Made by a program: the position numbers and the translations under genes
Source: Opitutia bacterium
GTDB lineage: Bacteria; Verrucomicrobiota; Verrucomicrobiia; Opitutales; UBA953
Length of the DNA stretch: 64,000 nt
Reading direction: 5' to 3'
Assembly: GCA_003569245.1 (NCBI GenBank)
Contig: BGOM01000005.1
Span: 1-64,000 of the forward strand
In this document: piece by piece, positions 1 through 7,788 of the stretch
Numbering within the stretch: the first letter of the stretch is position 1
How the letters are laid out: each line of letters starts with the position of its first letter
Notes under the pieces: generated by a model
Databases searched by the model: none
Told to the model about the DNA's origin: nothing
The model's input: the letters and a program-made list of their open reading frames with translations, nothing else

Positions 1-1228
1 CCCTGACTGCAGGATCAGTCGGACCACCGGCAGGTTCGCCAGCTCGAGTTCCGCCGCGATGACCAGCGTCGCCAGGCAGGCCAGCGGCACGTGGGCCACG
101 AGGGTAGCTCGCCACGTAGCCGGCGGCCAGGATGAAGGCCCCGCAGAACATCGACGCGTAGGCGGTGCGGGCGCCGCTGCTCACGTTGAGGGCGGACCGC
201 GTGATCGAGCCCGAGGCGGCCATGCCGCCCGTCAGGCAGCACGCCAGGGTTCGCCATCCCCAGGCCGAAGATCTCCTGATGCAGGTCGGAACCGCGCCCA
301 GTCTTCAGCGCCGAGGCCCGCGCGTTCGCGGTGCCTTCGATGATCACGAGCACGGCGAGCGCGAGCGCGGGCGAGAAGAGCGTCGAGAAGGTGCGCGCCG
401 AGAACTCGGGCAGGTGCAGGGCGTTGGCCGTCCGCGCGGCGTCGCCGACGTAGTGCACGAGGTCGGCCCGCGAGCCTTGCCCGAGGGCGACGGATTGGCC
501 GAGGTAGGCGCCGAGCGAGGCCACGCCGATCGCGCCGAGGATGGCCTTGCCGACGCCGTAGGGGCGGCGCAGCAGCGCATAGACGATGGCGGTGACCACC
601 GCGAGGCCGAGGTCGGGGTTCAGCAGGGCCTTGCCGGCGTGGATGGCCGCCCACAGCACCTCGGGCAGGGATTGGTCGCCGTGGTCGCCGGGCAGGTTCA
701 GGGCCGTCGGGAGCTGCAGGGCGATGACGCGCAGGGCCGCCGCCGCGATGTAGGCGGAGATGACCGTGCGCGGGACGAAGTCGGCGAACGCCCCCCAGTC
801 GCAGCCAGGAGGCCAGCAGGAGGAAGACTCCCGTCATCAGCAGCAGCGTGGGCAAGGCCGCGACGCGCATCTCGGGCGTGACCGCTCCCAAGGTCGCGAA
901 ACGCCCCGAGCAGCAAAGCCGCCGAGGCGTTGGTCGGGCCGGCGGAGAGGTTGGCCGAGCCGGAGAAGATCGGCGCGACGAAGGCCGCGACGCCGCAGCC
1001 GACGATGCCGCACCAGACAGGCAGGCCGGCCTTCATGGCGAAGGCCATCGCCATCGGGAACGCCAGCAGGGCGACGGTCAGGCCTGCGACCAGGTCCGCC
1101 GGAGCACGGTCGCGTCGGCGCCGCGCGCGACGGCGCCGAGCGGGAAGAGGGCGGGGGCGTGGTCGCGCCCAGGCCTTGAGCCAGAGACCCTTGAGGTCCG
1201 AGAGGATGCCGGCGAACGCGCGGAGCAC
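1..1228 (-). pseudogene. SulP-family anion transporter, multiply frameshifted and cut by the window start
   Basis: SulP proteins are inner-membrane sulfate, bicarbonate or related anion transporters. The fragments read in order on the minus strand. An N-terminus runs from 1228, followed by a DLVAGLTVALL segment near 1090, SANLSAGPTNASAALLLG near 930, ALPTLLLMTGVFLLLASWL near 850, a central membrane region in the frame covering 260-800, and then a segment ending VVRLILQ that runs off the window. Joining them needs about six one-base corrections, near 1165, 1097, 895, 800, 250 and 105. Each sits at a short run of identical bases. The C-terminal STAS domain would lie outside the window. It is either a decayed gene or a stretch of poor sequence; the residues between the shifts are well conserved, which favours the latter. 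The family call is firm and the substrate is unknown. Confidence 0.75.
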
Positions 1229-1277
1229 GACCCTCCTTGTTGCCTAGGCGGTCCGCTCCTTCAACCGATTTCGCAAC

Positions 1278-1742
1278 TTAATCGAACGCCTCGGGGTCCA
1301 GCTGGAGCACCAAGGATTGCTGGAGGAGGCCGAAGCAGGTGTAGCACGCCAGCGCGTGGCGTTGCTCGGTCGGCAGCGTCTCGTCGTCCAGCTCCGCGGC
1401 GGCCTCGAGCTCGGCGTCGGGGATGTCCGCGAAGACCAGGTCGCGCAAGGCCATCCGCACCGCGGACAACGCCCGCAGGAAAGCGAGCGCCTGGGCCTCG
1501 TTCCGGAGCACGATGATCGCGGGATCGCCTTTGGCGCTCGCGAAAGCCACCGCCAGCAGCCGGGCTTCCTCCTCGGCCTGGGCCTTGAGGGTCTCGGTCC
1601 AGAAGGCCGCCACCTCGCCGTCGGCCTCCGGTACCCGGGCGCGGTTGACGCTGACCCGGGCGGCCGCGGGCGCGATCAGCCGCAGCAGGTCGGTCAGCAC
1701 CGTGCGGGCCTCCGTCGTCATGCTCAGCCGCAGCTCAGGCAT
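1278..1742 (-). CDS. DUF2017-like protein encoded next to ClpS
   Basis: This is a 154-residue, acidic, probably helical and soluble protein of unknown biochemical role. The ATG at 1742 starts inside the end of clpS (the two overlap in ATGCCTGA), so translation is probably coupled. An upstream in-frame start at 1784 would overlap clpS further and is less likely. In actinobacteria, DUF2017 proteins are commonly encoded beside clpS. The size, acidity and position here match that pairing, and the assignment rests mainly on them. By context it may act with ClpS in N-degron recognition or Clp protease control, which is inference. Confidence 0.55.
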   Translation of the reverse strand: MPELRLSMTTEARTVLTDLLRLIAPAAARVSVNRARVPEADGEVAAFWTETLKAQAEEEARLLAVAFASAKGDPAIIVLRNEAQALAFLRALSAVRMALRDLVFADIPDAELEAAAELDDETLPTEQRHALACYTCFGLLQQSLVLQLDPEAFD

Positions 1743-2022
1743 CGACTTCAAGGATGGCGCTGAGGTGCCACTGCTGGAGCTCAAGCGCCAGCAGCTCGGC
1801 GCGCTCGCGCTCGCCGGTCCAGACGGTCGCGCGGCCTTCCTCGTGGACCTGGCGCATCAGCCGCTTCGCCTCGGCCTTCGGGATGCGCAGCACGCTCACG
1901 AACGCCACCACGACGTAGCCGGTGAAATTGATCGGGTCGTTCAGCACGACCACGTTCCATTTGGGCGCCGGAGCGACGACCGACTCGGTCTTGATCTCAG
2001 GCTTGATCTTCGGCTTGGCCAT
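1735..2022 (-). CDS. clpS: ATP-dependent Clp protease adaptor ClpS
   Basis: A 95-residue ClpS adaptor. ClpS binds the N-domain of ClpA/ClpC and delivers proteins with destabilising N-terminal residues for degradation in the cytoplasm. After a charged, disordered N-terminus of about 20 residues comes the family core: WNVVVLND near residue 22, a helix with the VVVAFVSVL segment, the RLMRQVHEEGRATVW stretch and a C-terminal ELQQWHLSAILE strand. This is the order seen in other ClpS proteins. The gene starts 26 bases inside the end of the hybrid kinase gene and overlaps the DUF2017 gene after it, so all three probably share a transcript. Confidence 0.88.
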   Translation of the reverse strand: MAKPKIKPEIKTESVVAPAPKWNVVVLNDPINFTGYVVVAFVSVLRIPKAEAKRLMRQVHEEGRATVWTGERERAELLALELQQWHLSAILEVDA

Positions 2023-4624
2023 GCGGCGTCAGGTCTGCCCGGGAAACTAGTGACTCCCGGAGCTTCCGCAAGCCGTCGATGAGCTCATTTACCTCGTCGC
2101 CGACCTCGGGTCCGTCCGGCTGCCGTTCGATGGTCCCGGCGAGCTTGGCGAGGGCCACGCAGCCCATCAGGGCCAGCATGCCTTTGGTGCCGTGGGCGTG
2201 GCGTTCGAGGGCGACGGCATCGCGCCGGGCGAGGGCCGTCCCCAGCTGGTCGATCATCCCTTCCGCGTGGCGCAGGTAGGACCGCGCGGCGCAGCGCAGG
2301 TCTTCGGCCTCGTCGGCCTCGGAAACCTCCAGGGCCGAGAGGAATTCGTTGCCCAGGACGGGCGGGGGCGCCTCCTGGGCGACGCAGACATCAAGTTTCT
2401 CCAATAACTCGGCCCCGCGGACCGGCTTGGCCAGGTAGGCGTCGAAGCCGGCGGCCTCGCAGCGGGCGCGGTCGGTCTCGAGGGTCATCGCGGTCAGGGC
2501 CAGCAGGCGGGTAGGGCGGCGGCCGAGGGCGCGCTCCTCGGCCCGGATGGCCGTGGCGGTGGCGATCCCGTCCATCACCGGCATCTGGATATCGAGCAGC
2601 ACCGCGTCGAAATCCTTGGTCCGCCAGAGCTCGAGCGCGGCGGCGCCATCCACGGTCGCGCTGACATGGTGGCCGGCGCGCCGCAGGCGCGCGACCGCGA
2701 CCTCGCGGTTCACCTCGTTGTCCTCGGCCAGCAGGATGCGCAGCGGGCGGCGGGGTGGGCGCGGTGGCGCATCGGCGTCGGCCGCTTCGGGCGCCCGCGG
2801 AGGCTTCCCGGCGAAGCGGGCCCAGAGGCCGGTCAAGGTGACGGGTTTGCGCAGCTGGGTCTGGCGGCTCAGTTCGAGTTCGGGCGCCGTGAGCAGGAGG
2901 GTCCGTTCGGCCGGGATCGCCGGCAGGCGGGGATTGATGTCCTCGGGCAGGTCGATCACCGCCCGCGCGAAAGGCCGGTCGGCTTCCTCCGCCTCCAACC
3001 AGGCGGTCTCGGCCTCCTCGCCGGTCTCGGCCTCCGCGCAGGTGGCGCCCCACGCCTGCAGGCTGCGCTTGAGCCAGTGGCGGATGGTGGCGTCGCCGCC
3101 GACCAGGAGGATGCGTTCATCCCGGAGATCCGGCGGGGTGGGCGCCTCGTGCGCCGGGTTGTGGTCCACCATCATCGCGGCGGTGAAGCAGCTCCCTTTG
3201 CCCGGCTCGCTCTTCACCTTGATGAAACCATCCATGGCCAGCACGAGGCTACGCACGATGTTCAGGCCGAGGCCGGTGCCGCCGAAGCGTCGCGTCGTGG
3301 AGGCGTCGGCCTGCGTGAACGGCTCGAAGATGCTTTCCAGGCGGTCGGCGGGGATGCCGATGCCGCTGTCCTGGATCGCGCAGTGGGCCAGGAGGCGTTC
3401 CTGCCGGCGCTCGAAATGCAGCTCGGCGTGGACGTGGCCCTGCGCGGTGAACTTCACGGCGTTGCCGATGAGGTTGGCCAGCACCCGCCGGAACTTGACC
3501 GGGTCGCCGAGCACCGAGTGCGGGCAGTCGGCGCGGGCCAGGGCCGCGAGCTCGACGCCTTTGCGCCTCGCCTGGTGCTGGAACTGGGCGACGACCTCCT
3601 CGAGGGCGCGCACCGGGTTGAAGGGGATATGCTCGACCGTGATGTTACCGCGGTCCAGCCGGGAGAAATCGAGCACGTCCCGCACCATGTCCTCGAGCTC
3701 CGTCGCGCACCGTTGGATCTTGGCGAGGACCTCGGCGGGGTCGGTCCCGGGTCCCTCCAGCGCGGTCTCGCAGAGGCCTTGGATGGCGTTGATCGGGTTG
3801 CGGATCTCGTGGGTGACGTTCGCCATGAACTGCCACTTGGCCGCGGCCACTTCCTCGGCCTTCTCCAAGGCGACGCGCAGGCGGTTGTGCTCGTCGACGG
3901 ATTCGGTGATGTTGACCGCGAAGGTCAGGAGGCCGGCGGGCAGGCCGGCCCCGCCCTTCACGCGTTCGTGCGCCACGCGGACCAGGCGGGAGCGTCCGTC
4001 CAGCGTCTCGAAGCGCAGGATGCTGTGCCGGACGCGCTGGCCCGTGCGGACGACCTCCTCGTCGAACTGCAGGAACTGCTCGGCCGTCGCCGGGGCGAGG
4101 ATGTCCCGCAGCCCGAGGTCGTCGACGAACCCGCGGTGCGGCAACCCGAGGAACTCGTCGAGGCTCCGGCTCGTGTGGAGGATGCGTCCCTGGAGGTCGC
4201 GGAAGATGATGAAGTCCGGCGAGTTCTCGATGAGCGTGCGCGCGAGGCCCATGCCGGACCGGGGGGTCAGCAGCGGCAGCCCGTTGACCAAGGCGTCGTC
4301 CGCGAAGAGCAACCAGACCTGGTCGTGGTGCTTCGGGTCCGGCTGCATGATGACCTTGATCGCCCGGATCGGGATCTCCTTCTCGGTGTTCCGGAGCTCG
4401 AGCAGCCCGCTCCACGCCGACCAGCGGGCGGCGTTGTAGAGGAGGGAGGAGATCGGCCGGCCGTTGTCCAATTCGAGGAAGAGCAGGTTGACGTCCATGC
4501 CGGCCCGCACCCGCCGGCCCAAGGCCCGGTCGGCCGAGGGGTTGGCATACAGGACCAGACCGGCCCGGTTGCACACCATGTACGGCCAGGGCAGGAGGTC
4601 GGGGAGTGTCGACAGATCCGCCAT
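1997..4624 (-). CDS. Hybrid sensor histidine kinase (PAS-PAS-HisKA-HATPase-REC-REC-Hpt)
   Basis: An 875-residue soluble hybrid kinase with no membrane segment. Two PAS-like sensor domains cover roughly residues 10-115 and 130-240. The HisKA dimerisation helix carries the phospho-acceptor H272 in THEIRNPI. The HATPase domain has its N box near AVKF and glycine boxes DSGIGIP and GGTGLGL. A first receiver-like domain near 505-610 (RILLVGGDATIRHWL) lacks the usual acidic pair and clear phospho-aspartate. A second receiver near 640-755 is canonical (AEDN, then LLDIQMPVMDG). A C-terminal Hpt domain has HAHGTKGML. Sensor, receiver and Hpt together imply an intramolecular phosphorelay passing phosphate to a response regulator not present here. 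The signal is unknown, and cytosolic or redox sensing is plausible for soluble PAS domains. Confidence 0.9.
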   Translation of the reverse strand: MADLSTLPDLLPWPYMVCNRAGLVLYANPSADRALGRRVRAGMDVNLLFLELDNGRPISSLLYNAARWSAWSGLLELRNTEKEIPIRAIKVIMQPDPKHHDQVWLLFADDALVNGLPLLTPRSGMGLARTLIENSPDFIIFRDLQGRILHTSRSLDEFLGLPHRGFVDDLGLRDILAPATAEQFLQFDEEVVRTGQRVRHSILRFETLDGRSRLVRVAHERVKGGAGLPAGLLTFAVNITESVDEHNRLRVALEKAEEVAAAKWQFMANVTHEIRNPINAIQGLCETALEGPGTDPAEVLAKIQRCATELEDMVRDVLDFSRLDRGNITVEHIPFNPVRALEEVVAQFQHQARRKGVELAALARADCPHSVLGDPVKFRRVLANLIGNAVKFTAQGHVHAELHFERRQERLLAHCAIQDSGIGIPADRLESIFEPFTQADASTTRRFGGTGLGLNIVRSLVLAMDGFIKVKSEPGKGSCFTAAMMVDHNPAHEAPTPPDLRDERILLVGGDATIRHWLKRSLQAWGATCAEAETGEEAETAWLEAEEADRPFARAVIDLPEDINPRLPAIPAERTLLLTAPELELSRQTQLRKPVTLTGLWARFAGKPPRAPEAADADAPPRPPRRPLRILLAEDNEVNREVAVARLRRAGHHVSATVDGAAALELWRTKDFDAVLLDIQMPVMDGIATATAIRAEERALGRRPTRLLALTAMTLETDRARCEAAGFDAYLAKPVRGAELLEKLDVCVAQEAPPPVLGNEFLSALEVSEADEAEDLRCAARSYLRHAEGMIDQLGTALARRDAVALERHAHGTKGMLALMGCVALAKLAGTIERQPDGPEVGDEVNELIDGLRKLRESLVSRADLTPHGQAEDQA

Positions 4625-4730
4625 GCTCTGGGGGTATTACTAGCCGGAGGTGCCGATGGGGACAATAATCGATATGAGGGGAAACACCTAGTTTACTTGT
4701 CATCCCTTGGTTCCCCCTTTGTTTCCAGTC

Positions 4731-5657
4731 ATGCGCCTCCTACCCCTGCTGCTCCTGCCCGTCTTGGTTTTGGCCACGCCTTTCCGCCCGGCCGATCTGC
4801 CGGCCGGCTCCGCTTGGTTCTTGCACGTCGACCATGACGCCGTCCGCTCCGCTCCCTTGGGCGCCAGCCTGATGTCGCAGCCGATCGATGACGCCTCGTG
4901 CCCCTTGCCGCCCAAGGCCAAGGCCTTCCTCACGGAGACCGGGTTCGATTACCGTCGCGACCTGCGCGCCCTCACCGTCTTCGGCAGCGGCGCCGAACGT
5001 CAGGCGTCCATCCTCGTGCGCCATTCCGCCGACGACCTCAAGGTCGGCGAGTTCCTGCGCCAGCAGGGCGCCAAGACCACGACCGTCGAAGGCGCTCCCT
5101 GTCTCGCCTACGATTGCGGCCCGGATGGCAACGAGTGCACCCTCTTCATCGCGTTCCCGCAGCCGGGCGTCATCGCGATCGGCATGAGCGCCAAGGATCT
5201 TGGCCTCGCCTTGCGCTCGCTGGAGTCCGAGCGCGCCGAGTCCGCGCTGCCGGCCTTGGCCGCGCAGGAAGGCATCGCCAACCCCTCCGTGCTGGCGGCC
5301 GTCGACATGGTCGCCTGCGCCGAGGCCAACCCGCGTCTCCCCGCCATGGCCCGCCAGTTCCGCGTGTTCGGCATGGCGGCCGGCGAAGTCGGCGACAAGG
5401 TCGTCTTCCGTTCGCGCACCGAGATGGTGCAGGCCCCGATGGCCGATAACGTCGTCAAGATGGTGGAAGGTTTCGCCGCGATGGCCGCTTCCCGCGACGC
5501 CAACGCCGCCAGCTGGCTGGAAGGTCTCGCCGTGAAGGCGTCCGGGGCGCAGGTGACGACCGACTACCAGGTCTCCGCCCAGCGTGTCCTCGAGGAGATC
5601 GCCCGGGCCAAGGTGCGCATGGCCGAGTGGCGCGCCAAGCGGGCCGCCGGCAAGTAA
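4731..5657 (+). CDS. Secreted protein of unknown function
   Basis: I do not recognise this 308-residue protein. The ATG at 4731 begins a clear Sec signal peptide (MRLLPLLLLPVLVLA); a non-ATG start 24 bases upstream would put extra residues before it. The mature part is Ala-rich and soluble, with four cysteines, some of which could form disulfides in the periplasm. There is no C-terminal aromatic barrel signature and the tail is Lys/Arg-rich. It is transcribed divergently from the hybrid kinase across about 105 bases and is followed by a strong hairpin terminator, so it is probably monocistronic. Confidence 0.7.
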   Translation: MRLLPLLLLPVLVLATPFRPADLPAGSAWFLHVDHDAVRSAPLGASLMSQPIDDASCPLPPKAKAFLTETGFDYRRDLRALTVFGSGAERQASILVRHSADDLKVGEFLRQQGAKTTTVEGAPCLAYDCGPDGNECTLFIAFPQPGVIAIGMSAKDLGLALRSLESERAESALPALAAQEGIANPSVLAAVDMVACAEANPRLPAMARQFRVFGMAAGEVGDKVVFRSRTEMVQAPMADNVVKMVEGFAAMAASRDANAASWLEGLAVKASGAQVTTDYQVSAQRVLEEIARAKVRMAEWRAKRAAGK

Positions 5658-5680
5658 GCGGTCCTCCCGGTCCGAAACTG

Positions 5681-5720
5681 AACCCGCCCGGTGACTTGGT
5701 CTCCGGGCGGGTTGTTTTTA
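5681..5720 (+). terminator. Rho-independent terminator of the 4731-5657 gene
   Basis: The stem AACCCGCCCGG pairs with CCGGGCGGGTT across an 11-base loop and is followed by GTTTTTA. It lies 24 bases after the stop codon and before the oppositely oriented tRNA gene. Confidence 0.9.
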
Positions 5721-5725
5721 GAGGG

Positions 5726-5807
5726 TGCTCAGGAAGGGACTTGAACCCTTACGCTTTATGGGCACTGGAACCTGAATCCAGCGTGTCTGCCATTCCACCA
5801 CCTGAGC
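5726..5807 (-). tRNA. tRNA-Leu (anticodon CAG)
   Basis: The 82-base minus-strand transcript has the acceptor stem GCTCAGG paired with CCTGAGC and discriminator A. A D-arm with TGGCAGAC follows. The anticodon stem CTGGA/TCCAG holds the loop TTCAGGT, giving anticodon CAG, which reads CTG codons. There is a long class II variable arm and a T-arm containing GGTTCAAGTCC. The CCA end is not encoded; CCC follows the discriminator. CTG is a frequent leucine codon in these GC-rich genes. Confidence 0.95.
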
Positions 5808-5829
5808 ATGAAAGCGGACAGTTGAGCAA

Positions 5830-5847
5830 AGGGGGTTGAGGCCCCCT
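5830..5847 (-). terminator. Short hairpin after the acetyltransferase gene
   Basis: AGGGGG pairs with CCCCCT around the loop TTGAGG. On the minus strand the stem is followed by only three T residues. It lies eight bases after the acetyltransferase stop codon, so a weak terminator is possible. Confidence 0.4.
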
Positions 5848-5854
5848 GTCAAGG

Positions 5855-6366
5855 TCAGGGCTTGCGCAGCGACTTCAGGAGGTACGCGCAATCGAGGTCC
5901 TGCCCGAACTTGTGGCCGACCTTGGGGAGCAGGCCGGACCGCACGAAACCGAGGGATTCATGCAGCCGGAGGCTGGCGACTGTTCCCCGGAAATCCGCGC
6001 CAGGATGGAGTGATAGCCCAAGGCCTCCGCGCGACGTACCAAATCGCCCAAAATCAGTTTGCCGAGGCCCTTGCCCTGGTGCCCGGGGTGCAGGAAAACC
6101 GAGTCCTCGACCGTGCCGGACCAGCCTTTGCGGGTGTTGTAGCTCGAAAGGGAGCCCCAGCCCACGACCTCTTGGCCGATTTCCGCCACGATCACCGGGT
6201 GAGCCGGCCCGCGGGCCTTCAGCCATTGGACCCGGTTCTCGTCCGTTTCGGGCTCCGTCTGCCAGGTGCAGGTGCAGGTCCGGACGTAGTGGTTATGGAT
6301 CGCGTTGATCGCGGGCGCGTCGGCCAAGGTGGCCGTCCGGAGGCGGGTTTCCATGGGGGCAGTCAA
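5855..6366 (-). pseudogene. GNAT-family N-acetyltransferase with one frameshift
   Basis: GNAT enzymes move an acetyl group from acetyl-CoA to an amine. This one resembles the phosphinothricin/methionine-sulfone acetyltransferase type: N-terminal RTATLADAPAINAIHNHYV, then VGWGSLSSYNTRKGWSGTVEDSVFLHP, then the acetyl-CoA loop HQGKGLGK. Near position 5985 the frame must shift to continue as ASLRLHESLGFVRSGLLPKVG and end at LLKSLRKP. Without the shift the last third is unrelated sequence. Adding one base in the run GGGGAA restores a full-length enzyme of about 170 residues. It is either a sequencing error or a recent inactivation; both halves look under normal selection. Confidence 0.75.
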
Positions 6367-6404
6367 ACCCCGGCAAGGAGCTGAAACAAGCCTAGGAAAT
6401 CCCG

Positions 6405-6433
6405 TTGACAGTCAGGCGGCGGCCACCTTTGTT
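6405..6433 (+). promoter_or_regulatory. Candidate sigma-70 promoter of rpmJ-rpmE
   Basis: A perfect -35 element, TTGACA (6405-6410), is followed after 17 bases by the weak -10 TTTGTT (6428-6433), placing transcription start about 30 bases before rpmJ. I see no obvious Zur-type palindrome. Confidence 0.4.
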
Positions 6434-6468
6434 GGCCGACCTGCCGTTTCCATGCGGCCCTCCAGACC

Positions 6469-6594
6469 ATGAAAGTCTCCTCCTCCCTCAAGTCGCTGAA
6501 GAAGCGTCACCCCAATTGCCAGGTCGTCCGCCGCAAGGGTCGTGTCTATGTGATCAACAAGACGCACCCCCGCTACAAGGCGCGCCAAGGCTAA
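6469..6594 (+). CDS. rpmJ: 50S ribosomal protein L36, zinc-free form
   Basis: A 41-residue L36 of the large ribosomal subunit. It begins [14 protein letters not shown] and contains [14 protein letters not shown], the usual basic L36 fold. Zinc-binding L36 carries three cysteines and a histidine; here only one cysteine remains (PNCQVV), so this is the 'C-minus' form that does not need zinc. It is followed 18 bases later by a likewise cysteine-free L31. In several bacteria such pairs replace zinc-binding versions under zinc limitation. Whether a zinc-binding copy exists elsewhere in this genome cannot be seen. Confidence 0.95.
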   Translation: MKVSSSLKSLKKRHPNCQVVRRKGRVYVINKTHPRYKARQG

Positions 6595-6612
6595 TCCCGC
6601 ACCCCTTTTATC

Positions 6613-6855
6613 ATGAAGAAGGAAGGCCATCCTGAATATAACAACGTCGTCTTCGTGGATGTCTCCACGAACCGCGAGTTCCCGACCCGTTCGACCCTGA
6701 AGTCGAAGGAGACCAAGGTCATCGACGGCGTGGAGCACTTCGTGATCCGCCGCGAAGTCACCATGGACTCGCACCCCGCCTACACGGGCGAAAAGCGCTT
6801 CGTCGACACCGCCGGTCGCGTCGAGAAGTTCAACACGAAGTTCCGTCGCAAGTAA
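6613..6855 (+). CDS. rpmE2: 50S ribosomal protein L31 type B, zinc-free form
   Basis: An 80-residue type B L31, a protein at the ribosome central protuberance contacting both subunits. It begins MKKEGHPEYNNVVFVDVSTN and carries the typical HPAYTGEKRFVDTAGRVEKF end. It has no cysteine at all, so it cannot hold the zinc ion of type A L31. It is cotranscribed with rpmJ and followed by a strong terminator. Confidence 0.96.
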   Translation: MKKEGHPEYNNVVFVDVSTNREFPTRSTLKSKETKVIDGVEHFVIRREVTMDSHPAYTGEKRFVDTAGRVEKFNTKFRRK

Positions 6856-6878
6856 GCCGACCGCAAGGTCCGCCCCGA

Positions 6879-6907
6879 ACCCGCCTGGCTTGCCCGGCGG
6901 GTTTTTT
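6879..6907 (+). terminator. Rho-independent terminator of rpmJ-rpmE
   Basis: AACCCGCC pairs with GGCGGGTT around a nine-base loop and runs into a T tract (6902-6907). It begins 24 bases after the L31 stop codon. Confidence 0.9.
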
Positions 6908-6948
6908 ATTGCCCGTTGCCAGCGGGGCCGGGCCGGACAGGGTGGGGT

Positions 6949-7653
6949 ATGCGTTCTTCCCGACTCCTTGCCTTCGCCTTGGTCAGCTTGACCATTCCGG
7001 TGCTCCCGGCCGCGGTCTTCAATGCCACCGGCGTGGAGCAGGGGATCTTCTCGGGTTTGGAGCGGTACCTTTCCCAGAGCCGGTTTCCCCTGCGGGCCTT
7101 GCACCCCCAGATCGAGGTCGCTTACGGTCAGGTCACGGACGTCCGGGGCCCCGCCTATGCGGATACTAAGAACTTTAACGGGCGCCTCTGTGATACGAGT
7201 GAAAACGGGCGTTTGGGCTTCTTCCTGGATGCTTCCTACGCCGGGTCGCGCCAAGCTGTCCGGACGAGCAACGCTCCCATGGAGACGAGCCCCCTGGATA
7301 TCACCGGGATCGGCGGTGGGGTCTTCCTCGAACTGCCTGTTTTGCCCAAAATCGGTGTTTATGGGGAATATGCCTATTACTCCCATCGGTTGAGCTTCCA
7401 TCGGCCGGTCGGGGCGCCGCTGATCCCTGAGAAGGACGCTTTCAGCCAAGGACGCTACGGTATCCGTCTTTTCGCGACGGATAGCGATGCGCTCAGCCTG
7501 GGCCAGGTCACGGGTCAGCGTGAGTACCTGCCGCCTCTGCGGGTGGAGTATTCCTGGCGTCACCTTCTGGGAGGCCGGAGCAGCTTGGTCCTGCGGTATT
7601 TGACCGGCACCGGCGTCAAATCCTGGGAAGCGGCCTTTAGTCTAGGCTTTTGA
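6949..7653 (+). CDS. Putative outer-membrane beta-barrel protein
   Basis: A 234-residue protein with a Sec signal peptide (RLLAFALVSLTIPVLPAAV). It has alternating polar/apolar stretches rich in Gly, Tyr and Arg, and a last strand SWEAAFSLGF ending in the C-terminal phenylalanine typical of outer-membrane barrels. The start ATG at 6949 has GGTGGGG just before it. I do not recognise a family; size suggests 8 to 10 strands. Function is unknown. Confidence 0.65.
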   Translation: MRSSRLLAFALVSLTIPVLPAAVFNATGVEQGIFSGLERYLSQSRFPLRALHPQIEVAYGQVTDVRGPAYADTKNFNGRLCDTSENGRLGFFLDASYAGSRQAVRTSNAPMETSPLDITGIGGGVFLELPVLPKIGVYGEYAYYSHRLSFHRPVGAPLIPEKDAFSQGRYGIRLFATDSDALSLGQVTGQREYLPPLRVEYSWRHLLGGRSSLVLRYLTGTGVKSWEAAFSLGF

Positions 7654-7674
7654 TGGTCAAGGGCCCCCGATCTT

Positions 7675-7693
7675 ATTCACAGGGGGTGTGAAT
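7675..7693. promoter_or_regulatory. Perfect inverted repeat upstream of a surface protein gene
   Basis: ATTCACA and TGTGAAT are separated by five G residues. The left arm extends to TTATTCACA, a match to the DnaA-box consensus. The repeat lies 96 bases before the ATG at 7789 and could be a repressor or activator site. Confidence 0.4.
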
Positions 7694-7788
7694 GAAATGT
7701 GGAGGAAATCGGCCGAAACAAGGGGGGGCTAAAAAAAAGCAAAGAATGCTTGATTTTGTCATCGGACTGTAGCAATACTGGCAACGCT

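Noticed and set aside
2547-4837. Two long plus-strand frames (up to 723 codons) opposite the hybrid kinase
   Set aside because: They have no recognisable domain and are explained by the codon pattern of the kinase gene.
7673-7693. Replication origin suggested by a DnaA-box-like sequence
   Set aside because: There is only one box here, with no cluster, no AT-rich unwinding element and no dnaA or dnaN nearby.
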